From contig CAMDEA010000070.1 of assembly GCA_945893045.1 (NCBI GenBank), forward strand, positions 1 through 39,810: a stretch of 39,810 nucleotides of DNA. Reading direction: 5' to 3'. This document shows positions 32,066-39,810 of this stretch, piece by piece. Origin of the DNA: Planctomyces sp. SH-PL62. Lineage in GTDB: Bacteria; Planctomycetota; Planctomycetia; Planctomycetales; Planctomycetaceae. The notes beneath the pieces are model-generated. The model had not been told where the DNA came from, did not search any database, and saw nothing but the letters and a program-made list of their open reading frames with translations. The translations under genes and the position numbers were made by a program. Every line of letters begins with the position of its first letter. The first letter of the stretch is position 1.

Positions 32066-33949
32066 ATGCGCCGATCTTGGATGACTGTCGTGCTGCTGCT
32101 GATCGCAGTCCCGATGGCCTCTGCGCAGTCGCCTCTGTCCGGCTTCGAGAAGACGGCTCAGTTCGACGAGCAAGTGCGCTGGACTCGGCTCGAAAGCGGC
32201 GTGCGAGTCTTCGTCAACGCGCCGGTGAATTGGAAACACTCGCGGCGCGTGCTCGTCATCTATGCCACTCCCAACGGCAATACGATTGAGCAAACGCTGG
32301 GCTGTGCGGCTTCCAAGGAACTCGATTGGCGATTCGATATCCAGCATTTCGCCGCGCAGATTCGCCGACTGCGAGAGATCGCGTCTGGACAAGACATCGT
32401 TCTCGCGGTTGTTCAAGCGCCGCAATTGAGCTGGCCGACGTTTCGGCGCGAACAAGTCGGAGCGGGCACGATCATCCGCGAGTTGGTCGAGTCGCTCACC
32501 AAGGAGTTCGCGGCCGACAGCGTCGTGCTGAGTTGTCACAGCGGTGGGGGCTCATTCCTCTTCGGATATCTCAACGCGGTCGAGTCTTTACCGGCGTCGC
32601 TCGAACAGATCGTGTTTCTCGATGCCAACTACTCGTACTCCGACGAAGATCGGCACGGCGACAAACTGCTGGCATGGTTGCACGGCGACAAACTGCTGGC
32701 ATGGTTGCACGGCGACAAACTGCTGGCATGGTTGCACGGCGACAAACTGCTGGCATGGTTGCACGGCGACGCGGCTCGGCGGCTGGTGATCGTCGCCTAC
32801 GACGATCGCGCGATCACGCTCAATGGGAAAAAGGTCGTTGGCCCGGACGGCGGGACATTCCGAGCCTCGCAACGAATGCTGACTCGCTTCCGTTGCGATA
32901 TCGAGCTGACCGAGCGCGACGCTGGACCGTTCCGGCAGATGAGCGGACTCAATGGGCAGATTCAGTTCTTCATCCATCCAAATCCTGATAACAAGATTCT
33001 GCACACGGCACTCGTCGGTGAGATGAACGGTCTCCTGCATGGCCTGACGCTGGGGACGGACCTCGCCGACAAATGGGGCCAGTTCGGCGGCCCGCGAGCG
33101 TACACGAAATGGGTGCAGACACAGCCGTTCGTCGATCCTTCCGCCGTGCGAGCGACGATCCCCGCCGACGCGCCCGAAGTTCGCGTCGCATTTCCCGATC
33201 GTCCGGCTGACGCGCCCACCGGCACCCGATTCCAACAGCAGATTGCCGAGTTGCCACGCGATCTGCGTGAGGCGGCGATCCTGCGAGAACTTCTCAGCGG
33301 CAACGTCCCCGAATTTCTGCGCCGCCTGAAACCGATTCGAGTCGATGCCATCGACGACGTTGGAGCCAAACACGTCGCCACCTATTTCGTGATGGCCGAC
33401 TACCTGGCGGTTGGCACGGACGACGATTTCTTCCGAGTCCCGATCACTCCGCAAACGGCCATGACAATGGCCGACAAGTTCGATGCCTCACTGATCACCG
33501 CGAAGATTTCGGACGATGTGTTTGCCGCCGCCCAGGTAAAGCTCGATCCAAAGCCGCTGACGAAGGATCGGGATGCCGCCGCGACGTTCTGGCAACATCA
33601 CCAAAGCATCGAAGAACAACTGCGCGGCAAACCGCGCGGGCTGCTCGTGGCCGGAATTAAGAAGGACGTCGTGCTGACCAACCGCCTGAAAGAGAAACCG
33701 CACAAGGTCGCGATCTATGGCTGGCACTATCCCGACGGCCGGCCGATTCAGTCGCTGTATGTTGGCCACGTCGATTGGTACGTCGATTACAGTCACGGGG
33801 TCCGTTTGATGTCGCAACAGATCATCGTCGATGGCCGCTCGCTCAAGGTGAGTGACGTGCTGAAGGATTCTCACTTGTGTCCATTGCTCAGCAGCGAAGG
33901 CCCAATTGACGCGGCTGAAATTGTCCGAGCGGCGAGTTGGGGGCAGTAG
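32066..33949 (+). CDS. Secreted alpha/beta-hydrolase-like protein with 27-bp tandem repeat
   Basis: A 627-aa protein with signal peptide ending MASAQSP. The first 300 residues look like an alpha/beta hydrolase: VLVIYATPNGNTIEQT, then VVLSCHSGGGSFLFGYL with probable nucleophile Ser159, then IVFLDANYSY. Immediately after this strand the nine-residue unit HGDKLLAWL occurs four times (residues about 197-232), where one copy would be expected. The C-terminal half is less recognisable but ends with a conserved-looking block, KVAIYGWHYPDGRPIQ and VDWYVDYSHGVRLM. The function is not known; an esterase or peptidase is possible. The frame is intact despite the repeat. Confidence 0.78.
   Translation: MRRSWMTVVLLLIAVPMASAQSPLSGFEKTAQFDEQVRWTRLESGVRVFVNAPVNWKHSRRVLVIYATPNGNTIEQTLGCAASKELDWRFDIQHFAAQIRRLREIASGQDIVLAVVQAPQLSWPTFRREQVGAGTIIRELVESLTKEFAADSVVLSCHSGGGSFLFGYLNAVESLPASLEQIVFLDANYSYSDEDRHGDKLLAWLHGDKLLAWLHGDKLLAWLHGDKLLAWLHGDAARRLVIVAYDDRAITLNGKKVVGPDGGTFRASQRMLTRFRCDIELTERDAGPFRQMSGLNGQIQFFIHPNPDNKILHTALVGEMNGLLHGLTLGTDLADKWGQFGGPRAYTKWVQTQPFVDPSAVRATIPADAPEVRVAFPDRPADAPTGTRFQQQIAELPRDLREAAILRELLSGNVPEFLRRLKPIRVDAIDDVGAKHVATYFVMADYLAVGTDDDFFRVPITPQTAMTMADKFDASLITAKISDDVFAAAQVKLDPKPLTKDRDAAATFWQHHQSIEEQLRGKPRGLLVAGIKKDVVLTNRLKEKPHKVAIYGWHYPDGRPIQSLYVGHVDWYVDYSHGVRLMSQQIIVDGRSLKVSDVLKDSHLCPLLSSEGPIDAAEIVRAASWGQ
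32654..32770. repeat. Tandem repeat: four perfect 27-bp units plus 9 bp
   Basis: The 27-nt unit starting CACGGCGACAAACTGCTGGC is repeated without change at 32654, 32681, 32708 and 32735, followed by CACGGCGAC at 32762-32770. The unit length is a multiple of three, so copy-number change keeps the frame. Exact identity shows recent expansion. Confidence 0.95.
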
Positions 33950-33978
33950 TTTGTTTATTTGTCACATTCAGGTGTCAC

Positions 33979-34833
33979 ATGGCTGAAACATCTCTGCGAA
34001 TTGCGTTGGCTCAATGCCGGCAGGTCAATGATGTCGAGACAAATGCTCGGACGATCTTCCGTTTTCTGGAACAAGCGGCCGAAGCCCAGGCGCGGATTGT
34101 GTGTTTTCCAGAGACACAGACCGTTGGATACCGTGTGGACATCGCCCGGCCTGACACGCCGATTGAGCCGCAACGCCTGGCGGACTTGCATCGCCGCATC
34201 GCGCAACGCTGCGGCGAATTGAGGATCGCGTGCATCCTCGGCACGGAAACTCCGCTGGAGACGAATCCGACGGGAGGCAAACCGTACAACTCGGCGCTCG
34301 TGATTTCGGAGGCCGGCGAGATTCTCGGCGTGCATCACAAGAATCGGCTGACGCCGCTGGATGCGATTGCGTACTCGCCGGGGACGACGTTCGAGACGTT
34401 CGACCTGTGCGGCGTGCGTGTTGGCGTGGTGATCTGCTTTGAGGGCTTTCGCTTTGCCGATACGACGCGCGAATGCGTCCGCCAAGGTGCCCGGCTCATC
34501 TTTCATCCGCAGAACAACACGACTCGGCCCAACGATTGGAAGATACCGATCCATCACGCGATGCTTGTGACGCGCGCGGCCGAGAACACCGTCTGGCTTG
34601 CCTCTTGCAACATGTGTCACGAGCAACATCAGAATTGCCGTTCGATGATCATCGCCCCCGACGGCCGCATACACGCTCAAACCGAACTGAAGCGTGAGGA
34701 ATTGCTCATCGCCGACCTCGACATCAGCTTGGCCACGCAGGCGATGTTCAAGTTCGACACCGATGGCTGCGCCAAGGTGCTGTTCGCCGACACCGTTGCA
34801 CGCGATGAGTACGCGGGTTTGGTGCAGTCGTAA
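33979..34833 (+). CDS. Carbon-nitrogen hydrolase (nitrilase superfamily amidase)
   Basis: A 284-aa cytoplasmic enzyme with the nitrilase catalytic triad: Glu45 (CFPETQ), Lys121 (HHKNRLTP) and Cys153 (VVICFEGFRF). These hydrolyse amide or nitrile bonds through a thioester intermediate. The C-terminal part NTVWLASCNMC and GRIHAQTELKREELLIADLD is typical. The family is broad (omega-amidase, N-carbamoylase and others) and the substrate cannot be assigned. I chose the ATG at 33979, since residues before it do not belong to the fold. It follows the hydrolase gene by 29 nt. Its stop codon lies 1 nt before the left arm of a long nested palindrome. Confidence 0.88.
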   Translation: MAETSLRIALAQCRQVNDVETNARTIFRFLEQAAEAQARIVCFPETQTVGYRVDIARPDTPIEPQRLADLHRRIAQRCGELRIACILGTETPLETNPTGGKPYNSALVISEAGEILGVHHKNRLTPLDAIAYSPGTTFETFDLCGVRVGVVICFEGFRFADTTRECVRQGARLIFHPQNNTTRPNDWKIPIHHAMLVTRAAENTVWLASCNMCHEQHQNCRSMIIAPDGRIHAQTELKREELLIADLDISLATQAMFKFDTDGCAKVLFADTVARDEYAGLVQS

Positions 34834-34834
34834 C

Positions 34835-35141
34835 GGGCACACGACGCACTTTGCGAATCGCCACGCCCCCATCCAGCTTGTCTGGATGGAGCGACCGATG
34901 GTGTGCTAACGACGTCGTCTGTCAGGCTCTTTTCTGAAACCCCATCCGCCTCGTGCGGATGGTGAAGAAGATTAATGGGGATCGAATGCCGACGAATCTG
35001 ATTCACCATCCGCACGAGGCGGATGGGATCCGGCCCGTCGCGTGCCACCGCGGATTAGCCGTCCATCTTCCGCTCCATCGACGCTAGGTCGATGGGGGCG
35101 TTTGTTGATGACGTCGCCGGCACAAAGTGCGTCGTGCGCCC
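34835..35141. repeat. Nested cruciform-like repeat structure
   Basis: The outer arms 34835-34853 and 35123-35141 match at 18 of 19 positions. Inside are a second pair (CGCCCCCAT 34864-34872 with ATGGGGGCG 35092-35100) and four hairpins: 34869-34889, 34942-34962, 35006-35026 and 35075-35095. Each hairpin begins CCATC and ends GATGG. The two middle hairpins are exact reverse complements of each other over 21 nt. This fills most of the 373-nt gap 34834-35206, which has no gene. Confidence 0.9.
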
Positions 35142-35206
35142 AAGCGTAGCCATGCTCGCCAAGTGTGCTTCACAGGTTTGTCGAAATCTGTCAAACCACG
35201 AGCACC

Positions 35207-35932
35207 ATGAGTTATCACATCACCGGTCTGGCCAGTTCCGCGATCTTCCTGTTGACCATCGGCGGACTGTGGGCGCAGTTAAGGCTGGTCTGGCAGCGGA
35301 AGCAATCGGCGGCGAACGACACGACCCAAGAGCGGCCGACGGCGGTGTTGTCCGTCAATCAATTCGTCAGCAGCTATTTGGCGTTCTTCTCGTTCTTTCT
35401 GTACGGCGCGTGTCTCGAACGGTTCAACCATTACCTCGTCTGGCCGAGATTGGCGGCGTCGCTGCTGACGCTGGCGGTGCTCTTTGAGATCGTGCGCGAT
35501 CGACGCGACCGCGTGGCGATGTTGGCATTCGTCGTATGCACGGCGTTGCTGGTCGGAGCACCGCTGGGCCTCGTCACGATTCCGGGCGCGGCCGAGTGGG
35601 GACGTACCGTCTCGCAAACGCTGATCGTCATCGTCACCGTGATTCTGGCTCAGGGATATCTGCATCAGGTGTTGATGATTCGCCAAACCGGCCGTACGGG
35701 AGGAGTCTCGGCTCGACTGCACCAGTTCTTCTTGTGGAAAGACATTTCGACGATCGCCTTTGCACTCTCGATGGGGACGAGCACTGGCTGGCCGCTGATG
35801 TTGCTTTCGACCGTCAGTGCGATCACCAAGCTGATCACGCTGTGGCATTTCCGCTGGGTTCGCCTGAGTCCCATCGCGAGCCATCGCCGTGAGGCCACGG
35901 TGGCTGAGCCAGCCGCGACGTTGAGTCATTAG
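35207..35932 (+). CDS. Multi-pass membrane protein of unknown function
   Basis: A 241-aa protein with about six or seven hydrophobic helices, starting MSYHITGLASSAIFLLTIGG. The segments SVNQFVSSYLAFFSFFLYG and WPLMLLSTVSAITKLITLW are notable. The layout is loosely reminiscent of PQ-loop or SWEET-type transporters, but no PQ motif is clear, so I do not assign a function. The ATG at 35207 begins the first helix. It converges on the polysaccharide-export gene, and the stop codons overlap (TTAG at 35929-35932), leaving no room for a terminator between them. Confidence 0.75.
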   Translation: MSYHITGLASSAIFLLTIGGLWAQLRLVWQRKQSAANDTTQERPTAVLSVNQFVSSYLAFFSFFLYGACLERFNHYLVWPRLAASLLTLAVLFEIVRDRRDRVAMLAFVVCTALLVGAPLGLVTIPGAAEWGRTVSQTLIVIVTVILAQGYLHQVLMIRQTGRTGGVSARLHQFFLWKDISTIAFALSMGTSTGWPLMLLSTVSAITKLITLWHFRWVRLSPIASHRREATVAEPAATLSH

Positions 35933-37764
35933 CGGTTGCTTTGGAGTTGCGCGGCGGCGACGCCGAAGAGGGCACCTTCCAGCAGATGGCGTTCAAAGAA
36001 TGCACCACACGCTTCCAATGGCGTGTACTGCAACAGCAGGAAGTCGCCGGGTTGCATGAGGACTCGCTCGTCGGGATGTCGCAGAGCGCGGTACAGGTCC
36101 ACCTTGATCGGCACCTGCGAACCGTTGGGCATTTTGCGGAGGATGATCGCCTGGCTGGCGCTGATGGTCACGTCGTTGTTGAGCGCGGTGATGCCGCCGG
36201 TGGCGCGAGTCGCGGTGCCGCTATTGCGACCGGCTTGAGCGATCGCGACGGCTCCCATGACATCGAGGTCGTAGTCGCGGGGGAGCGTGTATTGGCCGCC
36301 GCCGAGCAGTCCGCCCGTGTAGAAGATCTCCGTGTCGCGTGATTCGATGAAGACGATGTCGCCGTCTTCGAGCAGGATGTCCCGCTCGGTGAACCGCGTT
36401 TGCTCACCAGGAGCGAGCCGCACCGGAATCTTCGTCACCCCTTGATTGGCGAGAGTCGGGTCGCCCGTCGAAGCGTGCCCCATCCAACTTTCGGCGGACA
36501 TCTCCGGCCAGTTGTTCGTGGCTTGCAGCGGAGGCATTCCAGCTTGCCAGCCCATGTCGGGTGAAGTCATCGGGGCGACGTGCGGCGCGGCGTTCATGAG
36601 CGGGGGCAGGTTCGTTGTCGGTGCCGAATAGATTGGACGTCCCGCCGCGTCGGTATTGAACGCGGCGGGCGTCACGCGCCGTTGTGAGTCACTCGACTCA
36701 AAGCCGAGCGTGGCGATTTGCCTGCCGGTGTGATTGGAGAAGCGGGATTGTGGTCCGGGCGTCGCGTCGGGAGATGATCCGGGTTCTTGTGCGGGAGGAG
36801 GGGGTGTCACCGGTGAATTCGCGGGGGGAGCGTCATTGTTTGGCGACGTGTTGAACGAGTGCCCCCCCTCCGGGAGCGGAGGGAGTCCGAGCGGGGCCGG
36901 AGTTGTGCTCCAACCAGTATTCGGTGGGCCGCCAGTGGCGAATCCATCTGCCGCCGCGCCGCCGTTGCGCCGCTTGCTGCGAATCACGTAGATCGTGTTT
37001 TCAGCATCGAGTCCCGGCAGGCCACCGGTTTCGGCCAGCGCGTGCAGCACATCGTTCTTGTACGCCGTCAGCGTGACGGCTCTGCCTGTGCCACGTTTGA
37101 GCGCGCCGAGATTGACTGCTCCCGGCAAGCCGGACCCGGCCGCAGCTTCGACACCTTCTTGGCGAATGACGAGCACTCGGTACTGACGCGGGCGATGCAG
37201 GATGACCCAGACTCGCTCGTTGCCGCTTTGCAGAATTTTCTTCTCGACGGTGTAAGCACGGCGAACCGCGTCTTCGGCCTGCTTGATCGTCATGCCGCGC
37301 ACCGAGATGGCGTCATGCAGCATCGGCAACGAGACGGTGCCGTCGGCTCGAACGGGAACCGGATATCCCAAGGCGGGCAAGGCTTCGTCGTTCGCGTTGA
37401 AGGACATATTCACCGGCGGCAACTCACCCTCGCGGCGCGGCATGACCCCTTCGATCGAGATCGCCAATACGTCGCCGGTGTCGAGGTGATACACGCTCGG
37501 CTGCGTTTGGCTGAGCAGTGAGAGATCAATCGTCTTCTTGCCGGATCGTACCGGAGCTTTGACTTCATCGGGCACGTAGCGCGCGGGGACGCCGTCGATG
37601 GGCCGAAACGCCGCGCAGCCGGAAAGGGCGAGCATCCCAGTGATCGCTCCGCAGACAACGGCACGCGCGAAATGGCGTAGCCACGTAGCCTGACTCTCCA
37701 AGTCGGGCCTGCGATCGTGCCCGACTCGGAGAGTCAGGCTACGGAATGAAAAACAGCATTTCAC
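35929..37764 (-). CDS. Polysaccharide biosynthesis/export lipoprotein (Wza-like)
   Basis: A 611-aa outer-membrane export protein. Translation probably starts at a GTG (complement of 37762-37764): GGAAGGAG lies 7 nt upstream and the GTG overlaps the preceding TGA (GTGA). Residues 8-27 are encoded by a palindromic repeat, followed by a hydrophobic stretch and lipobox LSGC with Cys50. The poly-export domain starts at VYHLDTGDVLAISIEG and continues to MTIKQAEDAVRRAY; SLBB-type segments include GGLPGLDAENTIYVI and YTGGLLGGGQYTLPRD. A Pro/Asn-rich linker of about 170 residues splits the domains. Wza-type proteins form the outer-membrane channel for capsule or exopolysaccharide. An alternative start is the ATG four codons before LSGC, but that gives a poor signal peptide. 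Confidence 0.88.
   Translation of the reverse strand: MKCCFSFRSLTLRVGHDRRPDLESQATWLRHFARAVVCGAITGMLALSGCAAFRPIDGVPARYVPDEVKAPVRSGKKTIDLSLLSQTQPSVYHLDTGDVLAISIEGVMPRREGELPPVNMSFNANDEALPALGYPVPVRADGTVSLPMLHDAISVRGMTIKQAEDAVRRAYTVEKKILQSGNERVWVILHRPRQYRVLVIRQEGVEAAAGSGLPGAVNLGALKRGTGRAVTLTAYKNDVLHALAETGGLPGLDAENTIYVIRSKRRNGGAAADGFATGGPPNTGWSTTPAPLGLPPLPEGGHSFNTSPNNDAPPANSPVTPPPPAQEPGSSPDATPGPQSRFSNHTGRQIATLGFESSDSQRRVTPAAFNTDAAGRPIYSAPTTNLPPLMNAAPHVAPMTSPDMGWQAGMPPLQATNNWPEMSAESWMGHASTGDPTLANQGVTKIPVRLAPGEQTRFTERDILLEDGDIVFIESRDTEIFYTGGLLGGGQYTLPRDYDLDVMGAVAIAQAGRNSGTATRATGGITALNNDVTISASQAIILRKMPNGSQVPIKVDLYRALRHPDERVLMQPGDFLLLQYTPLEACGAFFERHLLEGALFGVAAAQLQSNR
37684..37743. repeat. Palindrome in the signal-peptide coding region of the export gene
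   Basis: Arms 37684-37708 and 37719-37743 are complementary at 24 of 25 positions (CGTAGCCTGACTCTCC core) around a 10-nt loop. The whole element lies in frame within the export gene, starting right after codon 7. Confidence 0.85.
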
Positions 37765-38765
37765 CGTGAGGCTCCTTCCGGCTTGAATCCAACCCCGCTC
37801 GTGCCGCTGACGCGTCCCCACGGGTTGTTTGCCGAGTAACCACGCTGCGGCGGCGCAAGGCTCTGACTGCTCATTGGGACGACCGGAGGATTCACGACCC
37901 CTTGACCGGGAATCGGAATCGAATGGCCGCCACCGGCTGGAGCGGAGATGGGAGGGGGCGGAGCGGGAGAACTTGGCAGCGCGGAATTGGGACCGCTCGA
38001 CCAACCGCCGCCAGGGACGCCTTGCGAATACGGACCAGACATGGCGGGAGGATTCATCATCGGCGGCGAAGGGCTCATGCTCGGCGAATACCCGAACGGG
38101 ACTTGTCCATTCATCATGGGAGGACTCATCGCGCTGCCATACGGGTTCAGCGAATAGGGACTGGGCATCATCGGAGTTGGCGAATACGCCGCACCGCCGT
38201 AGTTCGCGTTGACGATCGGAGCGGCTCCGAACGATTGGCCATCCAGACCCGACGCGAGCCGATTGTCGCAGTCGCGATAGACCGACGTCGGCACCGAGAG
38301 CGTGTTCGCCGGCATACAACACTTGGCGGAGCAGGCTCCGGCTTCATACCCGGTGAACCAATCGCGAGCTTTGTTGTGTCCCCAAGTTGTGCGATATGGA
38401 GCCGCCCAGTAACGCGCCGGAGGGATCGCCGGCAACGCACCGCTGCCGCCGTTGGCGATGTCGATGTAGGCTTGCTGATAGCCGAACTTGAAGTCGCGGC
38501 TGACCCCTCCGCCGTCTTGCTCCGACAGCGAATGATTCGCCGCTTTGACCGCCGCCTTCTTCACCGAGACGTGATCCCGAATTCCGTCCGGCGGCCCGCA
38601 GTGATAATGCGGATGAAAGCACTCGCCCCACCAGCCGTAGCTGACGCAGTCGCGGGCCGAGCCGTACTTCATCGGCCGATCCTCATCCCGATCGACCCAG
38701 CAGGTTCGACAACCCGCCAGCGTCAACAGGACTCCGATCGCACTCAGCATCCTTGCGAGTTTCAC
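37761..38765 (-). CDS. Lipoprotein of unknown function in the export operon
   Basis: A 334-aa lipoprotein. The GTG start (complement of 38763-38765) has GGAGAAGG 7 nt upstream and gives VKLARMLSAIGVLLTLAGC, a textbook lipoprotein signal with Cys19. Residues about 20-170 are Cys- and aromatic-rich, with GWWGECFHPHYHCG, KFGYQQAYIDIANGG and DWFTGYEAGACSAKCC. The second half is low-complexity, rich in Pro, Ser, Gly and Met. I recall similar proteins beside polysaccharide-export genes in planctomycetes, but no activity. Both ends overlap neighbours by 4 nt (GTGA), so it is translated with them. Its product probably sits in the outer or inner membrane next to the exporter. Confidence 0.85.
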   Translation of the reverse strand: MKLARMLSAIGVLLTLAGCRTCWVDRDEDRPMKYGSARDCVSYGWWGECFHPHYHCGPPDGIRDHVSVKKAAVKAANHSLSEQDGGGVSRDFKFGYQQAYIDIANGGSGALPAIPPARYWAAPYRTTWGHNKARDWFTGYEAGACSAKCCMPANTLSVPTSVYRDCDNRLASGLDGQSFGAAPIVNANYGGAAYSPTPMMPSPYSLNPYGSAMSPPMMNGQVPFGYSPSMSPSPPMMNPPAMSGPYSQGVPGGGWSSGPNSALPSSPAPPPPISAPAGGGHSIPIPGQGVVNPPVVPMSSQSLAPPQRGYSANNPWGRVSGTSGVGFKPEGASR

Positions 38766-39013
38766 GTCCACACCTTCTCCGTCGCCACGAGCGGCTCGCC
38801 TGTGGCGGAAACGACCGCGCGAGATCCATCTCGCACGGCAATCCATCGCTCTCCAATATCGGACGCGAGATTGCCGATTCGACCGGTACTTCCGGTTCTC
38901 GGAACCATTCCGAAGCGACCCGGCCTCGCGCCGCTCGCAGCCTTTGCCCAGTTTGCCTGACGCGAACGACGGAAAGCTGGCGGCGTCGCTCGCCAGATTG
39001 TCGCGAGGATCAT
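38762..39013 (-). CDS. Small unrecognised protein, coupled at both ends
   Basis: An 83-aa frame between the LamG protein and the lipoprotein. Its ATG overlaps the LamG stop (ATGA, complement of 39010-39013) and its TGA overlaps the lipoprotein GTG (GTGA, complement of 38762-38765). This placement on both sides argues for a real gene even though the sequence, with GERWIAVRDGSRAVVSATGE near the end, matches no family I recognise. It is basic, rich in Arg, Ala and Ser, with no signal peptide. It could instead be untranslated leader that happens to be open. Confidence 0.5.
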   Translation of the reverse strand: MILATIWRATPPAFRRSRQANWAKAASGARPGRFGMVPRTGSTGRIGNLASDIGERWIAVRDGSRAVVSATGEPLVATEKVWT

Positions 39014-39810
39014 TCCGCAGGCCGGCCGGAGGCGTACATCCGCGCGACGTCGTTGACGGTCAACGCGCGGTTCAGCACGAAGACTTCATCAATGGAACCG
39101 CTCCAGATGCGTGGATCGGAACCTTTCAGGCGATCCGCGTTTGCTCCGATACAGACCGCGTGTTTCGAGGACTGCATGCGATCCAATTCGGCGATCCCTT
39201 CCGGCTGGCCGTCGAAATACAGGTGCAGCGATTTCTTCTCACTCTGGAGATCGTAGACCGCGACGGCGAAGTGCCATTTCTTGTCATCGATCGAACTCAA
39301 ATTGTAGACGCTCGTCTGCTTCCCCTTGGTCGGGTCCGACTTCTTTGCGGCCGCGTCCCAATAGGTGTTGTTGGCTGCCAGTTCCAGCTTCGCGGTCGAT
39401 TGATTGCGTTGCAGACGCCACGAATCGTCCCCCTTCGTGATCAGCGCCTGGTAAGCGCTCTTGAGGTTGTCGGCCCGAAACCAGACGCCGACCGAGAACG
39501 GCGTCGTGAAGTTGCACAGGTTAGAATCGTTGTCGCCGAGCAACACATACTGATTGGACTTGTTGCCTCCAAATTGCAGAGCTTTCTTTTTAGGAAAGCG
39601 TCCGTCCTGCCACTTGGCTCCGAAGACCTTGGCGTTCATCGAGCCATACTTCGGTTTCGCCGCCTGACTGCGAACGATGTCTCCGCCGTCGCCCTCTCCG
39701 CTGAACGTGAAGTAGAAGACTAAATCGGGATCGTTCTTGAACTCGTTGCTGAAGGCCAGCCAATTCTCATAAGACGGCAGAGACGAACTAGTCCTCAACG
39801 TGGCTGGTTG
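39010..39810 (-). CDS. LamG/concanavalin A-like domain protein (partial, N-terminus outside window)
   Basis: The frame is open to the window edge, so only the C-terminal 266 residues are visible. They form a LamG-type jelly roll: LVFYFTFSGEGDGG, DGRFPKKKALQFGG, FSVGVWFRADN, HLYFDGQPEG and GSIDEVFVLNRALT. The segment YENWLAFSNEFKNDPDLV before it is typical of planctomycete FecR-LamG proteins, which sit in the membrane as anti-sigma-like regulators or surface glycan binders; a FecR part may lie beyond the edge. The stop overlaps the small gene downstream (ATGA). No start is visible: the first possible TTG near 39798 is internal. Confidence 0.85.
   Translation of the reverse strand, partial: QPATLRTSSSLPSYENWLAFSNEFKNDPDLVFYFTFSGEGDGGDIVRSQAAKPKYGSMNAKVFGAKWQDGRFPKKKALQFGGNKSNQYVLLGDNDSNLCNFTTPFSVGVWFRADNLKSAYQALITKGDDSWRLQRNQSTAKLELAANNTYWDAAAKKSDPTKGKQTSVYNLSSIDDKKWHFAVAVYDLQSEKKSLHLYFDGQPEGIAELDRMQSSKHAVCIGANADRLKGSDPRIWSGSIDEVFVLNRALTVNDVARMYASGRPAE

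Noticed and set aside
32654..32770. Tandem 27-bp units as a CRISPR array
   Set aside because: Units are directly adjacent without spacers, lie in frame in a coding region, and no cas gene is present.
35929..38322. Export protein starting at 38322 (797 aa)
   Set aside because: The first 186 codons overlap the lipoprotein gene in another frame and look non-coding; the GTG at 37764 has a ribosome site and a GTGA overlap.
1..39810. Insertion sequences, prophage, tRNA or rRNA genes
   Set aside because: No transposase, integrase or phage-like protein and no cloverleaf or rRNA sequence was recognised on reading both strands. This was not tested with a search program.

Overview
This GC-rich window looks like a piece of a Planctomycetota chromosome, most likely class Planctomycetia. 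The evidence is the gene content: a planctomycete-type cytochrome c/DUF1549/DUF1553 protein paired with a DUF1501 protein, four secreted family S1 sulfatases, a FecR/LamG-type protein, a serine/threonine kinase with a C-terminal membrane anchor, a PQQ-like propeller protein, and many palindromic repeats. No rRNA, tRNA, CRISPR array, transposase or phage gene was seen. The assignment rests on recalled family knowledge; no search was run.

Layout. 1-950 (minus): a duplicated module of a small uncharacterised protein plus a retropepsin-like protease. 1355-2374: a membrane-protein gene broken by an in-frame TAA. 2396-3955 (minus): a kinase with a palindromic repeat inserted in frame. 4386-17264 (plus): a glycan-degradation region with an L-fucose dehydrogenase-like SDR, four sulfatases, an ABM-domain protein, a secreted triple-RidA protein, an enolase-superfamily dehydratase-like enzyme, a GDSL acetylesterase and a sialidase. 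17394-21307: a PhoD-like phosphatase, a propeller protein and an esterase. 21459-23357: a pentapeptide-repeat protein. 23491-28439: an operon of DUF1549/DUF1553, an EF-hand/deiodinase-like selenoprotein, and DUF1501. 28541-34833: a beta-helix protein, a second sialidase-like protein, an alpha/beta hydrolase with a 27-bp tandem repeat, and a nitrilase-family amidohydrolase. 35207-35932: a membrane protein. 35929-39810 (minus): a translationally coupled polysaccharide-export operon.

The strongest single observation is the selenoprotein at 25882-26979. An in-frame TGA sits in the context SYT-U-PPF, which matches the iodothyronine deiodinase active site. It is followed by a 7-bp hairpin with a GTC loop at the expected bacterial SECIS distance, and the reading frame then continues for 132 more codons.

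The second theme is palindromic DNA. Most junctions over about 100 bp hold a long inverted repeat, each of different sequence, and many begin within about 20 nt of a stop codon or overlap it. Related elements have also entered genes in frame: the kinase, the DUF1549 protein, the polysaccharide-export protein just after its GTG start, and probably the beta-helix protein.

Taken together, the sulfatases, sialidases, acetylesterase, fucose dehydrogenase-like SDR and enolase-family protein suggest breakdown of sulfated, acetylated, fucose- or sialic-acid-bearing polysaccharides. This is inference from family membership; substrates cannot be read from the sequence.
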